Source of the DNA: Labyrinthula sp. Ha
Lineage: Eukaryota > Sar > Bigyra > Labyrinthulida > Labyrinthulaceae
NCBI GenBank assembly: GCA_015227615.1
Contig: JAALGZ010000070.1
Location: 1-64,000, forward strand
Reading direction: 5' to 3'
DNA: 64,000 nucleotides
In this document: positions 53,135-64,000 of the stretch, one piece after another
Layout of the letters: every line of letters begins with the position of its first letter
Numbering within the stretch: the first letter of the stretch is position 1
Notes under the pieces: generated by a model
What the model saw: the letters and a program-made list of their open reading frames with translations, nothing else
What the model was told of the DNA's origin: nothing
Databases searched by the model: none
Made by a program: the position numbers and the translations under genes

Positions 53135-53367
53135 GAGCGATTGTAAAGTGAACATAGGGCAGAATTGAGTACGAGAGAATTAAGTAGAAAATAAACAGAT
53201 AGAATTAAATTGAGTTTAAAGTAAAGATAGAAAGATAAAGCATAAGCATAGACATTTAAATTGGGTAAGATTAAAGGTCGTAATATAAAAGTCTTCGTAT
53301 GTAAAAATGCTCGTCCAGATATGAGTAGTACTGTAGTTTGAAGGAATCCGTCTTTTTGTAGCGATGT
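53135..53367. other. Flank H, unit 4, up to the E4 insertion
   Basis: No gene is seen. Matches 6598-6960 and, inverted, 11160-11383. Ends with GATGT (53363-53367), the left target duplication of E4. H resumes at 61324. Confidence 0.65.
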
Positions 53368-53841
53368 TGTAGAAATGTGTGGAAGTTTGGTGTGTATTCG
53401 CGCTCGTAAGTTCTGTTAAACGATCGTTTTGCAATTTATTGTATTTACGAAGTTGCATTTTAACAGTTTTTGATTAGAGTGATGACGTGGAATGATGAAT
53501 GAAATCACGTGATGTGTATTTCAAGATAAAATACAGCTAATTGGAAGAATACCGGTAAGAAGATTATAACAAAATAAAGGAAGTTGCAGTATAAAAACTA
53601 GAATATAATAGTGTATTAGTTAGCTGTAGAAATAGTTTCAGTTAGAAGCCTTAGACGTAGTACTCAGCAGACACTAACTTAATAGTTAAGAAGAAAGAAA
53701 AGAACTCGTGTCGACTTTTCCTAGCGAATTTAGAAAGGAGAATCAGAAGATCTAGATCAAAATTTTAAGACAATTAGAAGCGAAAGAAAACTTACAAGAA
53801 AAATATTTTAAACAAGTAGAAACCTATACTAGCACTCCATA
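53368..53841 (+). repeat. 5' LTR of E4
   Basis: 474 bp from TGTAGAAATGTG to GCACTCCATA, preceded by GATGT. Confidence 0.9.
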
Positions 53842-53890
53842 TCGAACTCAATACGATTAGAAGTGCCGAAAATAATTAAAGTAGTAAATT

Positions 53891-55200
53891 ATGAGCGAAA
53901 GAAGAACGTTGAGAAGATCCAGCAGATTGGGAACATGTGCCAGTGAACGTAGAACTGGTGAAACCGCCCTTACAAATATAGAGGAAAAAATGAAAGAACC
54001 CAATAGTACTTCAGTACAAGTCAGTGCACCCATGGTAGAAGGAATCCAGCCAGTTGAGGGTGGAATATCAACTGATTCAGCAGCAGTAAATCCCCCCCCC
54101 AAAAAAAAAGGGGGGGTACAAGGCGATACAGTCACTTTGTCAAGGCAGAAATGGGAAGAGATAAGACGAAGCTTGGACCTCCTAAAACGCGATGTAAACC
54201 CGCCCTCTGCAAGTAGTCCAACTGGCTATACCACCCCTTCAAACATCCGTACACCATTTAATATACATCATGAGCGGGCAAATCCAGAAGAAAGTTCACC
54301 AAGCGATAGCTCCAGCAGTGGAGAGGAAGAAACGGGGGAACAACCCGTGCCCACTCTAATGAGAAATGAAGCTAAAGGTAGAGCGAGGGAGGAAGGATAT
54401 AAGGTTAAGCCAATCTTGTCTAATCTCGATCCCCCAGCAGTTTCAAAGTTCATCGCAGAGTATGACATTTATGAGGCCACGGCAGTACGACGCCGCTTTG
54501 GTCTATCAGTAGCAGACTTGTCCTTATGCTTGACCAGCGAGGTGAAGGTTGACTTGGTTGATGAAGGTTTTGATATGACGGTCCATGCTAAGATCTTGAA
54601 GTATTTGAGAAGAATAAAAAGGAACAAGGATCGCAGCAGGTCCAAAATAGCGATAATAGAAGTAGAAAGTATCAAGTGGAAGAACTTAGGAAGCCCTTCA
54701 GCCGCTATGGGGGCATTCTTGAAAGCAACGGATAAAATACTTCGTGGAATTCATTTTGATAATAAGAGCACAAAAAAAGAAGCATGCCCAAAAATAATCA
54801 AGAGGCTTTCAACCGAGTTTGGTAGTAGTAGAGATAAAGAGAGACAGATGGAGGAGAGTTGAAAGACGTACAAGCAGCTGAAGAGAGGTTTGAGAAGAGT
54901 GGCGATATTAATCTCAACTTCGGACATTCAAAGTGCTGCTCTCCAACATCAAAAGATTTCCAAGACCAAAAGAAGTTCATCAGACCACATCCAACAAAGT
55001 GTAGCAAAAAAATTAGTCTCTTTAGCTTCCTATCTTAAAAATAGCGAATTAAAAATAATTACCTTAGCTAACGGTTGTCAGAAGCATATTGTACCCAGAG
55101 GATGGTCACTGGAAAAGAAAAGAGCCTATTCAAGAGAAAATAATCTTTGTGGCTATTGTTTTCCACTGGCCACTATGTACAGGGTTGTCCTTTGCTAAAG
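53891..55200 (+). pseudogene. gag region of E4
   Basis: Opens with MSERRTLRRSSRLGTCASER and continues through a serine-rich acidic stretch (SSPSDSSSSGEEE) to a capsid-like part, KPILSNLDPPAVSKFIAEY, closely matching E3 (KPILRSLEPSKVASFLEEF). A knuckle-like CGYCF lies near the end. Fossil. Confidence 0.68.
54091..54117 (+). repeat. Homopolymer triplet C-run, A-run, G-run
   Basis: Within the E4 gag region a run of C is followed directly by a run of A and a run of G, each about seven to ten bases. The outer C and G runs can pair as a short hairpin. It may be a slippage product, and length there is also error-prone in sequencing. Confidence 0.7.
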
Positions 55201-55529
55201 AAATGATAAAAGGAGAGAGAGAACGGAGGATGATATGGTAGGGGTCCAAATTTCCAATATCAAAATAATCGATCAGATACGCAGCAACCGCGAGCATCCG
55301 AGAAGCACTAGGTAAACGAGGTAGCAGAAGACAGTCCAAAGGCCTCACTAGAGGCTGGTGATCAAGGGGGAATAGTGGCGGTAGCTGGTGATGACGAGTC
55401 TCCAACAGTGGAATGCTTAGACCCAGTCGATATTCCAGAAATGTAGATGATAGAAATGGCAGAGTGGGAGCTTGAAGAAGTGAGTACAGATAGTGGTGGG
55501 GAGGAAGTAGGGCCCACAGAGAAAAGATA

Positions 55530-57270
55530 GGAAATGGGCTATGCCGAGCACGCATACTATCGGGATGAATTGTCGGATAAAGTCTTGAGAAGGGAATATG
55601 AGGTGGGAGCGGCATCTAGTAAATCTCACATTGACACTCCAGAAATGCAACAGCTCCTAAACAATAAAATAGAAAATAAAGTTGAAGACTTACTAGAAGA
55701 TGAAACGTTGAGTTTAGAGCAGGCAGCTGAGTTGGAAAAGGTTTTGAAGGAATTTAAGGCAGTTTTTGCATTTAAAGAGGCCAAATGTAAATTCAACAAT
55801 ATCACCCCAATGAGGGTTGAAATAAATCCAACAAGCAGCACTTTCGTGTCCAAACCTTATCCTGTAAAGAAGCTCGTCCTGGAAGAGTTAAAGAAAAAGA
55901 TACAAGAGCTTACTGAGATGGGCATGATCTACTAAGAACCCAACCCATTTTTCTCTAGTCAGGTGATGATGTTGCCCAAACCAAGGAAACCAACGGAATA
56001 TAGGATGGTGGTAGATTTGAGAAAGGTGAACAAAAACTGTCTGTCAACAGGGCTTGTCTTACCCGACCTTGAGGCACAACTTGGTTGGCTAAAGGGGAAC
56101 GAATGTTGGTTCGGTTCTTTTGACGGCCTTTCGGGATTTGATTTTTTGAGGATGGAAGAAGCTTCATATAGATACTTCGGTATGGTGACACCTCTTGGTA
56201 CCTATTGCATGCGTATGGTACCACAAGGCTCCAAAATACACCACAGGTGTACCAAGAACGGCTGGTGAATGAGGTGTTGACAAATAGTGAGGGAGATTCG
56301 ATATTTGGATCAGGAGCCTTGCAGTGGTTAGATGATACTTTATTATACCATAACTCGATTGCAGGTTATCTTCAACTACTTGAAACGTTCCTAAAAAATT
56401 GTATCCAGAAGAGGTTCAAACTCAACTTGGACAAATACGATCTAATTCCATCAAAAACCAAATGGTGTGGCAGGATTCTGGAAAAGGGTCATTGGAAATA
56501 CGACTCAAGTTACCTCGTCAAGATCACAAAGCTGCCACGCCCATAGAACCTTGCCCAACTTCAGAACGTAGTATATGTATCAAGTTGGTTGTCAGATTCT
56601 CTACCCAACCTAAGTAAAAATAAAGGGTATTTAAATACAAGAATGAGATAAATTGAAGAGAGCATCATATCGGAAAAAGGGAAAAAGATGAGAAAGGATG
56701 CCAGGAAGAAAGTAGATATAGAGAAGTGGTGGAGAGAAGAAGACCAAGTAGAGTTCCAGAAGTTTCTGCAGATAATTGAGGGTGCCAAGAAAAGAAGTTG
56801 AATATATTTGAAGCTGATGGCCAGATGGGTATCTTTACCGATGCCAGTGATAGGTATTGATTCATTGTCTTAGCAAGTTTTTCAGAAAACGGTTGGGAGC
56901 CAATATTTTTTGTCAGCGAAAAGTTTACACAGTCTTCAAGATTCTGGTCAATAAAAGATAAAGAAATATACCCCATCATTCGTACACTTTGAAGATATCG
57001 TTTTCTGCTAATAAATGTTACTAGAAAAATAAAAATATTTACCGATCATATGAATGTAAAGCATCTTTTGACTAGCCCAAGAGACTTGAAACAATCTTCT
57101 TTTGGCAGAATTCAAAGGTGGGTCTTGACAATACAGGAATTTGACGTTGAATTCTATCATATAGGCGGACAATATAATGTACTTGCAGATTTACTCACAC
57201 GCTGGGGATATCTGGGATCAACGGCGGGTCCTGAAACTGGCACAATACCAATAATGGACGACTACAACTG
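55530..57270 (+). pseudogene. RT and RNase H region of E4
   Basis: RT: CKFNNITPMRVEI, YRMVVDLRKVNK, GSFDGLSGFDFLRM and catalytic box LQWLDDTLLYH. RNase H: remnants of the DAS block near 56840, IFTDHMNVKHLL near 57040 and YNVLADLLTRWGY near 57180. No protease lies between gag and RT, unlike in A and E2. Fossil. Confidence 0.75.
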
Positions 57271-57319
57271 AACCCTTACCTGGAAGGGAATAACTTTTTT
57301 AGTCAGGGAGAAGGATATT

Positions 57320-58610
57320 AAGTTGGAGAAGAAGAAAATAATGAACATTCGTAAGGAGCAGGATCAGTCGTTTGTGGATTTAATTGAGAATAAGCAGGAG
57401 GAATGGAGGTTTGATCCAGAGTCAATATCCTTTGTAGAAGCTAGAGTTGGTAGAAATTTCCCTAAAAATAAAATAAAATGGAAAGATCTATCAGTTGAAG
57501 AGTTGCTGAACCTTCGGAAGCAGGATAAAATAAATCTAGTCCCGCATGTAAAACTATCTGAAGATGGGTTATATAGAAATAAAACCCGAGAAATTTTAAT
57601 ACATCCACATCATGTAGAGAGACTTTTAGTGTTAGCCCACCAAATAAGTAAGCATGGGAGCATAGAGGAGGTGGTTCGCATTTTGATTAAATATAAATTT
57701 CAGGGCTTGAATAAATCAGATTTCAGAATTTTAGCTTCCAAATTAAAGAGGTTATGCTTGCACTGTGACAAAGACCTAAAGTTGGAGAGAAGAATATATA
57801 AACAAATACATCATGTAGTTGATTCTTCTGAATTATTGTTGCACTCTGATTTTATGAAAGTGCATTCAGGGTACCTTTTAGTTCTAGTTGAAGATATGTA
57901 TCGGAAGGTTCTTATGATATATGACCCAAGTCCAAGTGCTCACGTCGTAGTAAAAGGGCTAGTTAGGTGGAGGGCAGAGTACAGAATGCCTTCGCGTCTT
58001 AAGCTTTCCACTGACAATGGGTCTCACTTTTGCAATCAGATCGTTTCAGAATTTAATTCTATTTACGGTGGACAACACCACTTTTCAGTGGTGTATTCAC
58101 CATGGAGCAATGGCTATGTTAAAGTGATGAATATATATATATATATATATATATATTTTTGAGAAATCTCATACAACTCTGTAGCGAATATAATATTGAT
58201 CGAGATCGATGGTACGAGCTCATAGATTTGGTCGCAGATGTAATCAACAATGCACCAACTCGAAAAGGTTTCACACCCAATGAGCTGACAACCATCTTCG
58301 GTAGAAAAAAAAGAGATGGTAGCTGAGCCAGCTAAAGAATAAAAGCCTTTACTTTGATAAATTCAACAAATAAAATCATCTTTCCAAAAAATCCAGTTCG
58401 CTTTATTGATCAATGTCATAAATTATTATCAGAAATAGAGAATAGAAGAAGAGAGATATTTCCAGTTATAGTAGAAGATAGAAGAAGAAAAAGAGAATAT
58501 ATAAACCGAAGATTCAAAGCTTCTCAAGCCCAGTTTGTAACAGGAGATTTTGTACGTATGAGCAACATAGGTACCCAAAGAGCCCAAGGTAAATTGCATC
58601 TAAGGTGATT
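57320..58610 (+). pseudogene. Integrase region of E4
   Basis: Zinc finger: AHQISKHGSIEEV and LCLHCDKDLK. Core: LLHSDFMKVHSGY (first Asp), LSTDNGSHFCNQ (second Asp), YSPWSNGYVKVMN (Glu block region). Close to E3 throughout. An (AT)n microsatellite lies near 58130-58157. Fossil. Confidence 0.75.
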
Positions 58611-58779
58611 GGGCCCATACATAGCAACATACATTCCTGGTACCACTACCTATAAAGTAAAAATATAGACGGCAAAAGATACGTTGCACATGCCCAGATA
58701 CTAAGTCTCTATGAAGCTCAACCCACCGATTTTAAAATATCAGACCAGGTTAAGGCCGCTTTCTACTACAATCAAGGAG

Positions 58780-59440
58780 TATATGAAGTGCACAAGCTTC
58801 TGGACATTAGGAGATCCGTTGGAGGGTTTGAAGCTCTTGTTTGGTGGAGAGGTTTCCCCAGGAAAGATGCAAACTGGCAGGACCTGCAGCTTCTATTTAA
58901 GGATGTACCTCGTGTATTCCAGAGATATCTTAACGAACATCAGAATTATCATGAAGATTTCACAGCAGCTTACAATATATATATATATATATATAAGAAA
59001 AAAGAAACAGTAGTAGAAGAAACAGAAGTAAACTTACTCCGAGAAGCAACACAGTTGAAAAATTCTGATTGGATAACTGAAGCCTAGAAAATAATTAAAT
59101 ATCCTCCACATCTAAAACTTTTGAATGATCAGGTGTATCCAGGATTAAGTAGGTCCGAAGGCTGGAATAGCTATGAGAAGGAGACTCTTCAATACTGCGT
59201 TTATGTATTTGGTTTAGGGAAATGGGAACCCATTTTGAGAGAAGGCTATTTACCGGGAAAACCAAGGTCTCAATTAGTCGAATATGTAAAAGTTTCAATA
59301 GGAAGCCAGCGTCTTTACGAATTTCACGGACTCAAAATATCTTTAAAAATCATAAAAACTTACAACGATAAAAAGAGAGCAGTCTTTAGAAGAAAAGGAG
59401 TGATAATAAATAATGGAGTCCAATTGACTAAATAAGAATT
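58780..59440 (+). pseudogene. Chromodomain and Myb/SANT-like region of E4
   Basis: Chromodomain: VHKLLDIRRSVGGFEALVWW, then RGFPRKDANWQDLQ. Myb/SANT-like: SEGWNSYEKETLQYCVYVFG, then LGKWEPI and LPGKPRSQLV. The order is the same as in E3. A second (AT)n microsatellite lies near 58973-58995. Fossil. Confidence 0.72.
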
Positions 59441-59509
59441 AAAGAAAAGTAGAAGAAAGACCTGGTCAGATCTGCATCAATATCAAAAATTGGGGAAAAG
59501 GAGAAAATA

Positions 59510-59990
59510 CCATTGCTTTCAGTAGAACAAGTTTCAAATTGCCAGCTGAGTATTGAAGATATTTCCAAGATAGTCCAGCTTTTTAAAAATCAAGATAGAA
59601 GAGAGGTAGATGTTTTGGAAGTAGAAAAAAATCATAGTAGATCATCTGCTTTAAAGATAATTTTTGGAAATAATAAATATAATATTCTTCTTGATAGTGG
59701 AGCATGGAAAAGTTGCGCTGGTAAAAAATTAGTAGGTGGTTTAACCATATATAAGAATGATGAATTGCATAAGAAGGCCCCCGAGATGTAAAAGAGTTTC
59801 TGGCGCTCAGATTGATATTATAGGCTATATAAAAATCCATTGCTGTTTAAAAGGGGAAGGAATATTTCTAGAGCTTCCAGAGACGCAATTCTATGCCCTA
59901 TGCTGCATCACAAATAAGTTCATTTTAGGAAATAATTGGCTAAAAGAGACGAAGATCAGTCCTCTAGAGTTATTAAAAAATTGATCTCAA
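59510..59990 (+). pseudogene. Protease region of E4 (after the Myb/SANT-like domain)
   Basis: KYNILLDSGAWKSCAGKKL is a retropepsin active-site loop (D-S-G-A), located between the Myb-like and methyltransferase regions exactly as in E3. It supports a stable downstream protease in lineage II. Fossil. Confidence 0.72.
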
Positions 59991-60299
59991 CGTAAATTAG
60001 AAGTAATTTCAGAATTAAAAAGAGTAGAAGTTGCAACAGTTCTCGATAAATGGGAGGAGTTTAAAAAATGAAGGTAGTTGAGAGAAGAAGATATCGTTCC
60101 AAATTGTCCAATCTATTAGAAAGTGATCCTGAAAGTTTAATGGTCCATTTTCGGTTCCCCTGCTGACTCATATTTTACTATAAAATATAAAAGAGAAGAG
60201 AAGTTTAAGGATCTTGTATTATGGAGGCAGGCAGCTGGAAGCAAGTTAAAAATCGGGGATGTAAGATGTCAGGATCTAACGTCATCTGGCAGATTTGGG

Positions 60300-60839
60300 G
60301 TTTTAATGATCGATCCCCCGTGGGAAAATCAAGCCTCATCAAGTTCTACGAGAGGGCTAACCATAAAATATCCTACGTTAACAGATCGAGAACTTTTCAA
60401 TATATTATTTGCACAACTTGTGGAAGATGGTGTTGTAGGTTTATGGGTAACCAATAATAAGATAGATGTCGGACGAAAGTTGATGAGCAACCAAGGTTTC
60501 CGTCTAGTAGAATACGTCATCTGGAGCAAAAGAACCAAGAATGGTTACCAGCATTCATCACAAGGTCAATACTTAAGGCATTCCAAAGAAATTATGCCCG
60601 TAGGTATTAAAGGAATTCCAATTTTGGCTAAACAAAGAAGTTCAGATATCATTGTTTCCACCGTTCTTCAACAAAGTCGAAAGCCTCGAGAAGCGTATGA
60701 GGTATTGGAAAGATTAAATCCAGGAGATATGAATTTGGAGATTTTTGGGAGGTATTGGAGTTGTAGAAAAGGTTGGTGGACATTTGCTGCGCCATTTGAT
60801 TGGGAGAAAGGGATAAAATATGAAGGACTCGCACCTTAG
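60300..60839 (+). pseudogene. MT-A70 adenine methyltransferase domain of E4
   Basis: An open stretch of about 177 codons covers the whole MT-A70 core: LMIDPPWENQ (the catalytic DPPW), GLTIKYPTL, VVGLWVTNNK, FRLVEYVIWSKRTKNG, QYLRHSKEIM, SRKPREAYEVLERLNPGD, LEIFGRYWSCRKGWWTF. The order of blocks is that of METTL3-type enzymes. Substrate (DNA or RNA) cannot be told from sequence. It lies in a broken element just before the 3' LTR. Confidence 0.85.
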
Positions 60840-60849
60840 AAGAGAGCGG

Positions 60850-61323
60850 TGAAGAAATACGTGGAGTTTTGGTGAGTATTCGCGCTCGTAAGTTCTGGTA
60901 AACGATCGTTTTGCAATTTATTGTATTTACAAAGTTGCATTTTAACAGTTTTTGATTATATCGATGACGTGGAATGATGAATGAAATCAAGTGATGTGTA
61001 TTTCAAGTTAAAGTAAAGCTAATTGAAAGAATACCGGTAAGAAGATTATAACAAAATACAGGAAGTTGCAGTATAAAGACTAGAATATAATATTGTATTA
61101 GTTAGCTGTAGAAATTGTTTCAGTTAGAAGCCTTAGACGTAGTACTCAGCAGACACTAACTTAATAGTTAAGAAGAAAGAAAAGAACTCGTGTCGACTTT
61201 TCCTAGCGAATTTAGAAAGGAGAATCAGAAGATCTAGATCAAAATTTTAAGACAATTAGAAGCAAAAGAAAACTTACAAGAAAAATATTTTAAACAAGTA
61301 GAAACCTATACTAGCACTCCATA
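60850..61323 (+). repeat. 3' LTR of E4
   Basis: 474 bp from TGAAGAAATACG to GCACTCCATA, followed by GATGT (61324-61328). Confidence 0.9.
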
Positions 61324-61424
61324 GATGTAATTTATAACTTGTATTTGATTGGTTGAATTTTAGTGAGAGTGACCAATTATGCCATTGTTGAAACTAAGGC
61401 ATTAATGACATTTAAATTTTGGGC

Positions 61425-62856
61425 ACGAAGCAATAAATGTAGTTAAAAGTCCTTGCCTCAACGAAGCTGTTTGACTTCGACCTCCGCGGAGGGCCTAGAG
61501 TGTGCGACCCAACGTGAACAGACTACTTACAGTCTCTATGAACACAGGTGGTCTTACTACAACAGAGCTTAACTTTTTGGAAGAAAAAATTCAGCAACTG
61601 TCAATTCTGATGTTGAAATAGCTACATGCAAATGGCTACAAGATGTTGAAGGAAAAGGCGAAAATCAACGGTAGCAAAGGTACGAGGTTTTTTTCAAAAC
61701 CGTCTACTAGAGCTGCAGGCGTAGCGACCTACTTGGCCGAAGAACTTGCTTGCAACGTCTCTTCAGTTCAAAGTAATGATGACAGGATCCTGAAAATAGT
61801 TTTCAAGATACCGGCAAGAAAAATATTAACTTAAAAGAGTCAAGCCGGTTAATAAGAAACCTGAAAAAGAAAGGAATGTTACTTTTTAGGTGGAGATTTA
61901 AATGCAAAACTGAGTAGAGTGGCACTGAAGAGGGTAGAGAAACTGGGGCTTAAAACACAGGATCAAGAACAACGACCAAGTGAAACTATCTGGAACAAGC
62001 AGCAGGGTACATCAAAACTTCACAGTCAACATCAACCTTTTAACCTATGAACATGGACTCCTTGGATTTTCTGGAATATGTGCATAGCAGGGAACTTGAA
62101 TTTTCAGAAATACTCAATGCATAAGTAACACGTCTGAAAACAACAACTGTACCTAAAAGATATTACAACCCAACCTGCAATAGAACATAGCTCCCTCTCT
62201 CTCGCTCTCTCCCAGAATAGACCAGAATACAGCCAAAATGAACCTCACAACCTTCCTAGCTCTATCCCAACCCAAACATCCAAACAGTCAAAATTCACAT
62301 CCTAAACCTGAAACCAGCAGGAATCTCCACGATACATCCCCATTTAACCTCTAAGAAACATAGATAATAAAAATATACCTTTCACGGCCCTGAATCAGCT
62401 TCAGCTAGAACCTGATGAATCAGAATAGCCGAGAAACCCCACTTCACCACCTTCCACTCAAAATCAGCAATAGCCACTCGGAAACTTGCTCAACAAACCT
62501 CCATGCTCCTCAATACATCCCTCAAAAGCATCTTTCAGTTTCACCGTCGCTTTCTTGGAGCTCTTCCGACTTGGCGTGAGATAATTTCAATCTTCTTCAA
62601 TTTGGTTTGATTTAAGATTAAAATTTGGGAAATTAAGAATAGCCCAATCTAGAGTAATACAACCTTGGACGAATGAAATCAGGTATCCTGGGAGACTGAC
62701 CAATAAAAGCCGGAGAAAGTGGATAAGGTATTGATAGCAACAAGAAGAGTATAGAAAATGACAAATGACTCTCAGTAGGTTAAGAACATAGTAAGCACCT
62801 GGTTCGTAGAAGGTTTGGCCAGTAGGCCCATTTAATCCTTAAATAACTAACTAATA
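61425..62856 (+). mobile_element. LINE relic, unit 4
   Basis: Mirror of 9623-11055 and relative of 7041-8350. It encodes endonuclease segments AAGVATYLAEELACNV (61643-61834) and, in another frame near 61890, LGGDLNAKLSRVALKRVEKL, which carries the G-D-L-N motif of the fold. It ends in TTAAATAACTAACTAA. No reverse transcriptase region is present. Confidence 0.7.
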
Positions 62857-63967
62857 ATCCAACAATCAACAAGTGCATATGAAAAGACGATCAAAACATC
62901 GTGACCTCCAAGAGAGGTTTAAAACAGTGCGAGATGCATGCAGTTCCTCTCACTCGTTGTGAATAAACTTTATTATTATTTTTTTAATTCTTAAGTTTGA
63001 ATAAAAAGCAATGAGAAACAATATGAAGTCAAAATGAAAAGAAGTCGAAACGAAAAAGGATGAAAGTTTAACAAAAATATGAAAAAGCAAACGAAAACGA
63101 TGGAAGTTTAACAAGAAAATATGAAGTGGAAAACAAAGAAGAAAAGGGATGAAAGTTTAGCAAAAACATAAAAAAAACGAAGAAGGATGAAAGTTTGACC
63201 AAAATATGAAAAAGGAAACGAAAAACGATGAAAGTTAAAAAAATTGCACCTAGATTAAAGTATCAATTCACTCAACTTTTAAATTCCAATTTTAACAAAA
63301 ATCTAAATCTTCTGAATCTCAGCTTTCAAAATCATGTGTTTTAAACTTCTAATTATGTTAGTTCACAAATGCATTTAAAAAAGTTCAGATATATTTTCGA
63401 TTTTTTGCATTCAACCTATGGAGAAAGATTTAAATCCATCCTCATCTTCATCGAGGGCCGAGTGTGGAGAGAAGGCAGAGTCATGGGGGGGGGGTATTTT
63501 TAAAGACACGGGAAGCATTAAAGGCCCCCCACCACGCTAGGGTAATGCAACTTCACATTTTAATATTTTATAACTTTTAATATTTATTTTCTATCTTCTA
63601 GTACACTTCACTTTGTTCCCAGCCTTCTTTGTATTTCATCAAATTCTAAGGAAGTGGAATTATATTTAAAAGAATAAGTTAATCCTTGAATTTATATTTA
63701 CGAGAAAATAGAAACAAGAGAACAATTGCTAAAATAGCACTGCAATATTTTCTGTTATGTTTAAAATACTAAAGGTTAAGATTACAACTTCTGAAGTAAA
63801 AAATACTGAAGTCCTTTTGAACCGCTTGAAGCAACCGTTTGCAACCGTTGAAAGGTGCAAAAACATCTCGCTTTCTGTAGCAACTTCAAAATGTAACTAA
63901 ATTTCTAGCTCCATTCTTTTTGGAGAGTTTTCTATACCCTTTTCGTTTTCAAGTTAGTTCTCAATAC
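62857..63967. other. AT-rich spacer, unit 4, no gene
   Basis: Mirror of 8513-9622, with the same pyrimidine/purine repeat. One difference from the left arm is a longer G run near 63485-63494. No gene is seen. Confidence 0.6.
63020..63245. repeat. Degenerate ~45-55-bp tandem repeat (unit 4)
   Basis: Purine-rich mirror of 9235-9450, with repeated GATGAAAGTTTAAC-type units. Confidence 0.6.
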
Positions 63968-64000
63968 GGTTCTCAATTCTTAGTATTTCTTCTTTTTTTT

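Larger units (their letters stand above)
53368..61323 (+). mobile_element. E4: Ty3/Gypsy chromovirus-like LTR element with MT-A70 domain, lineage II
   Basis: An 8.0-kb element with 474-bp LTRs (53368-53841 and 60850-61323) and a perfect 5-bp target duplication GATGT (53363-53367 and 61324-61328). It is inserted in flank H of unit 4; the empty site is at 11151-11155. Order: gag, RT, RNase H, integrase, chromodomain, Myb/SANT-like, protease, MT-A70. It is closely related to E3 in order and sequence. It is broken, with roughly ten or more interruptions. The LTRs differ at about 20 sites by eye (about 4%), so it is clearly older than E3. Confidence 0.9.
35054..63967 (-). repeat. Right arm of palindrome P2 (unit 4)
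   Basis: Reverse-complementary to 8513-28802 apart from E3 and E4, which are inserted only here, and E2, inserted only in the left arm. Its outer end falls about 30 bp before the window end, where CTCAATAC is the last shared sequence. Confidence 0.88.

Noticed and set aside
956-63967. The palindromes as fold-back sequencing or assembly artefacts
   Set aside because: The arms differ by base changes and by insertions with their own target duplications (GTAC, CATAT, GATGT), which a fold-back read would not produce. It cannot be fully excluded without reads.
1-64000. tRNA, rRNA or other structured RNA genes
   Set aside because: No cloverleaf with conserved A and B boxes and no rRNA-like conserved block was recognised; the only tRNA-related signal is the TGG primer-site start inside E3.

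Overview
The window is a eukaryotic, visibly AT-rich stretch made almost wholly of nested and inverted repeats. No ordinary host gene, tRNA, rRNA or CRISPR array was found. The evidence for a eukaryote is the set of Ty3/Gypsy-type LTR elements with chromodomains, a LINE relic with an apurinic-endonuclease domain, and target-site duplications (TSDs). The species cannot be fixed from the sequence; an early-branching fungus, a protist or a repeat-rich invertebrate would all fit.

Layout. The window reads as four copies of one unit in alternating orientation. Each unit holds a LINE relic, a flank called H here, a 710-codon AAA-ATPase/PD-(D/E)XK nuclease gene and one LTR of an element called D. Unit 1 (1-3658, +) and unit 2 (3891-8350, -) form palindrome P1. 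Unit 3 (8513-28802, +) and unit 4 (35054-63967, -) form palindrome P2, about 55 kb across. LTR elements have since broken into the units. Element A (11388-25861, +) and its mirror copy B (37986-53130, -) sit about 35 bp upstream of the nuclease start codon, with a tail of a third copy at 1-955. E2 (18658-25731, -) is inserted in the 3' LTR of A. E3 (38911-46654, -) is inserted in B. E4 (53368-61323, +) is inserted in H of unit 4. D (28803-35675, +) lies at the centre of P2.

Main result. All of these LTR elements (A/B, D, E2, E3, E4) carry sequence of an MT-A70-type adenine methyltransferase (METTL3/METTL4 superfamily) at the 3' end of pol. In A/B, E2, E3 and E4 a Myb/SANT-like domain lies between the chromodomain and the methyltransferase. 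E3 looks whole: a single 2271-codon gag-pol frame runs from gag to methyltransferase, with 438-bp LTRs that differ at one base by eye and a perfect 5-bp TSD. Two lineages can be told apart. In lineage I (A/B, E2) the protease lies between gag and RT and the TSDs are 4 bp. In lineage II (E3, E4, D) the protease lies after the chromodomain, and TSDs are 5 bp where they can be read.

The four nuclease genes are tail-to-tail pairs. Within each palindrome the two copies share variants that differ from the other palindrome, which is the pattern left by arm-to-arm gene conversion. Copies 2 and 4 are open from a plausible ATG, as is copy 1. Copy 3 is altered at its 5' end. Element boundaries, TSDs and arm alignments were read by eye; percent identities are rough and no database search was run.
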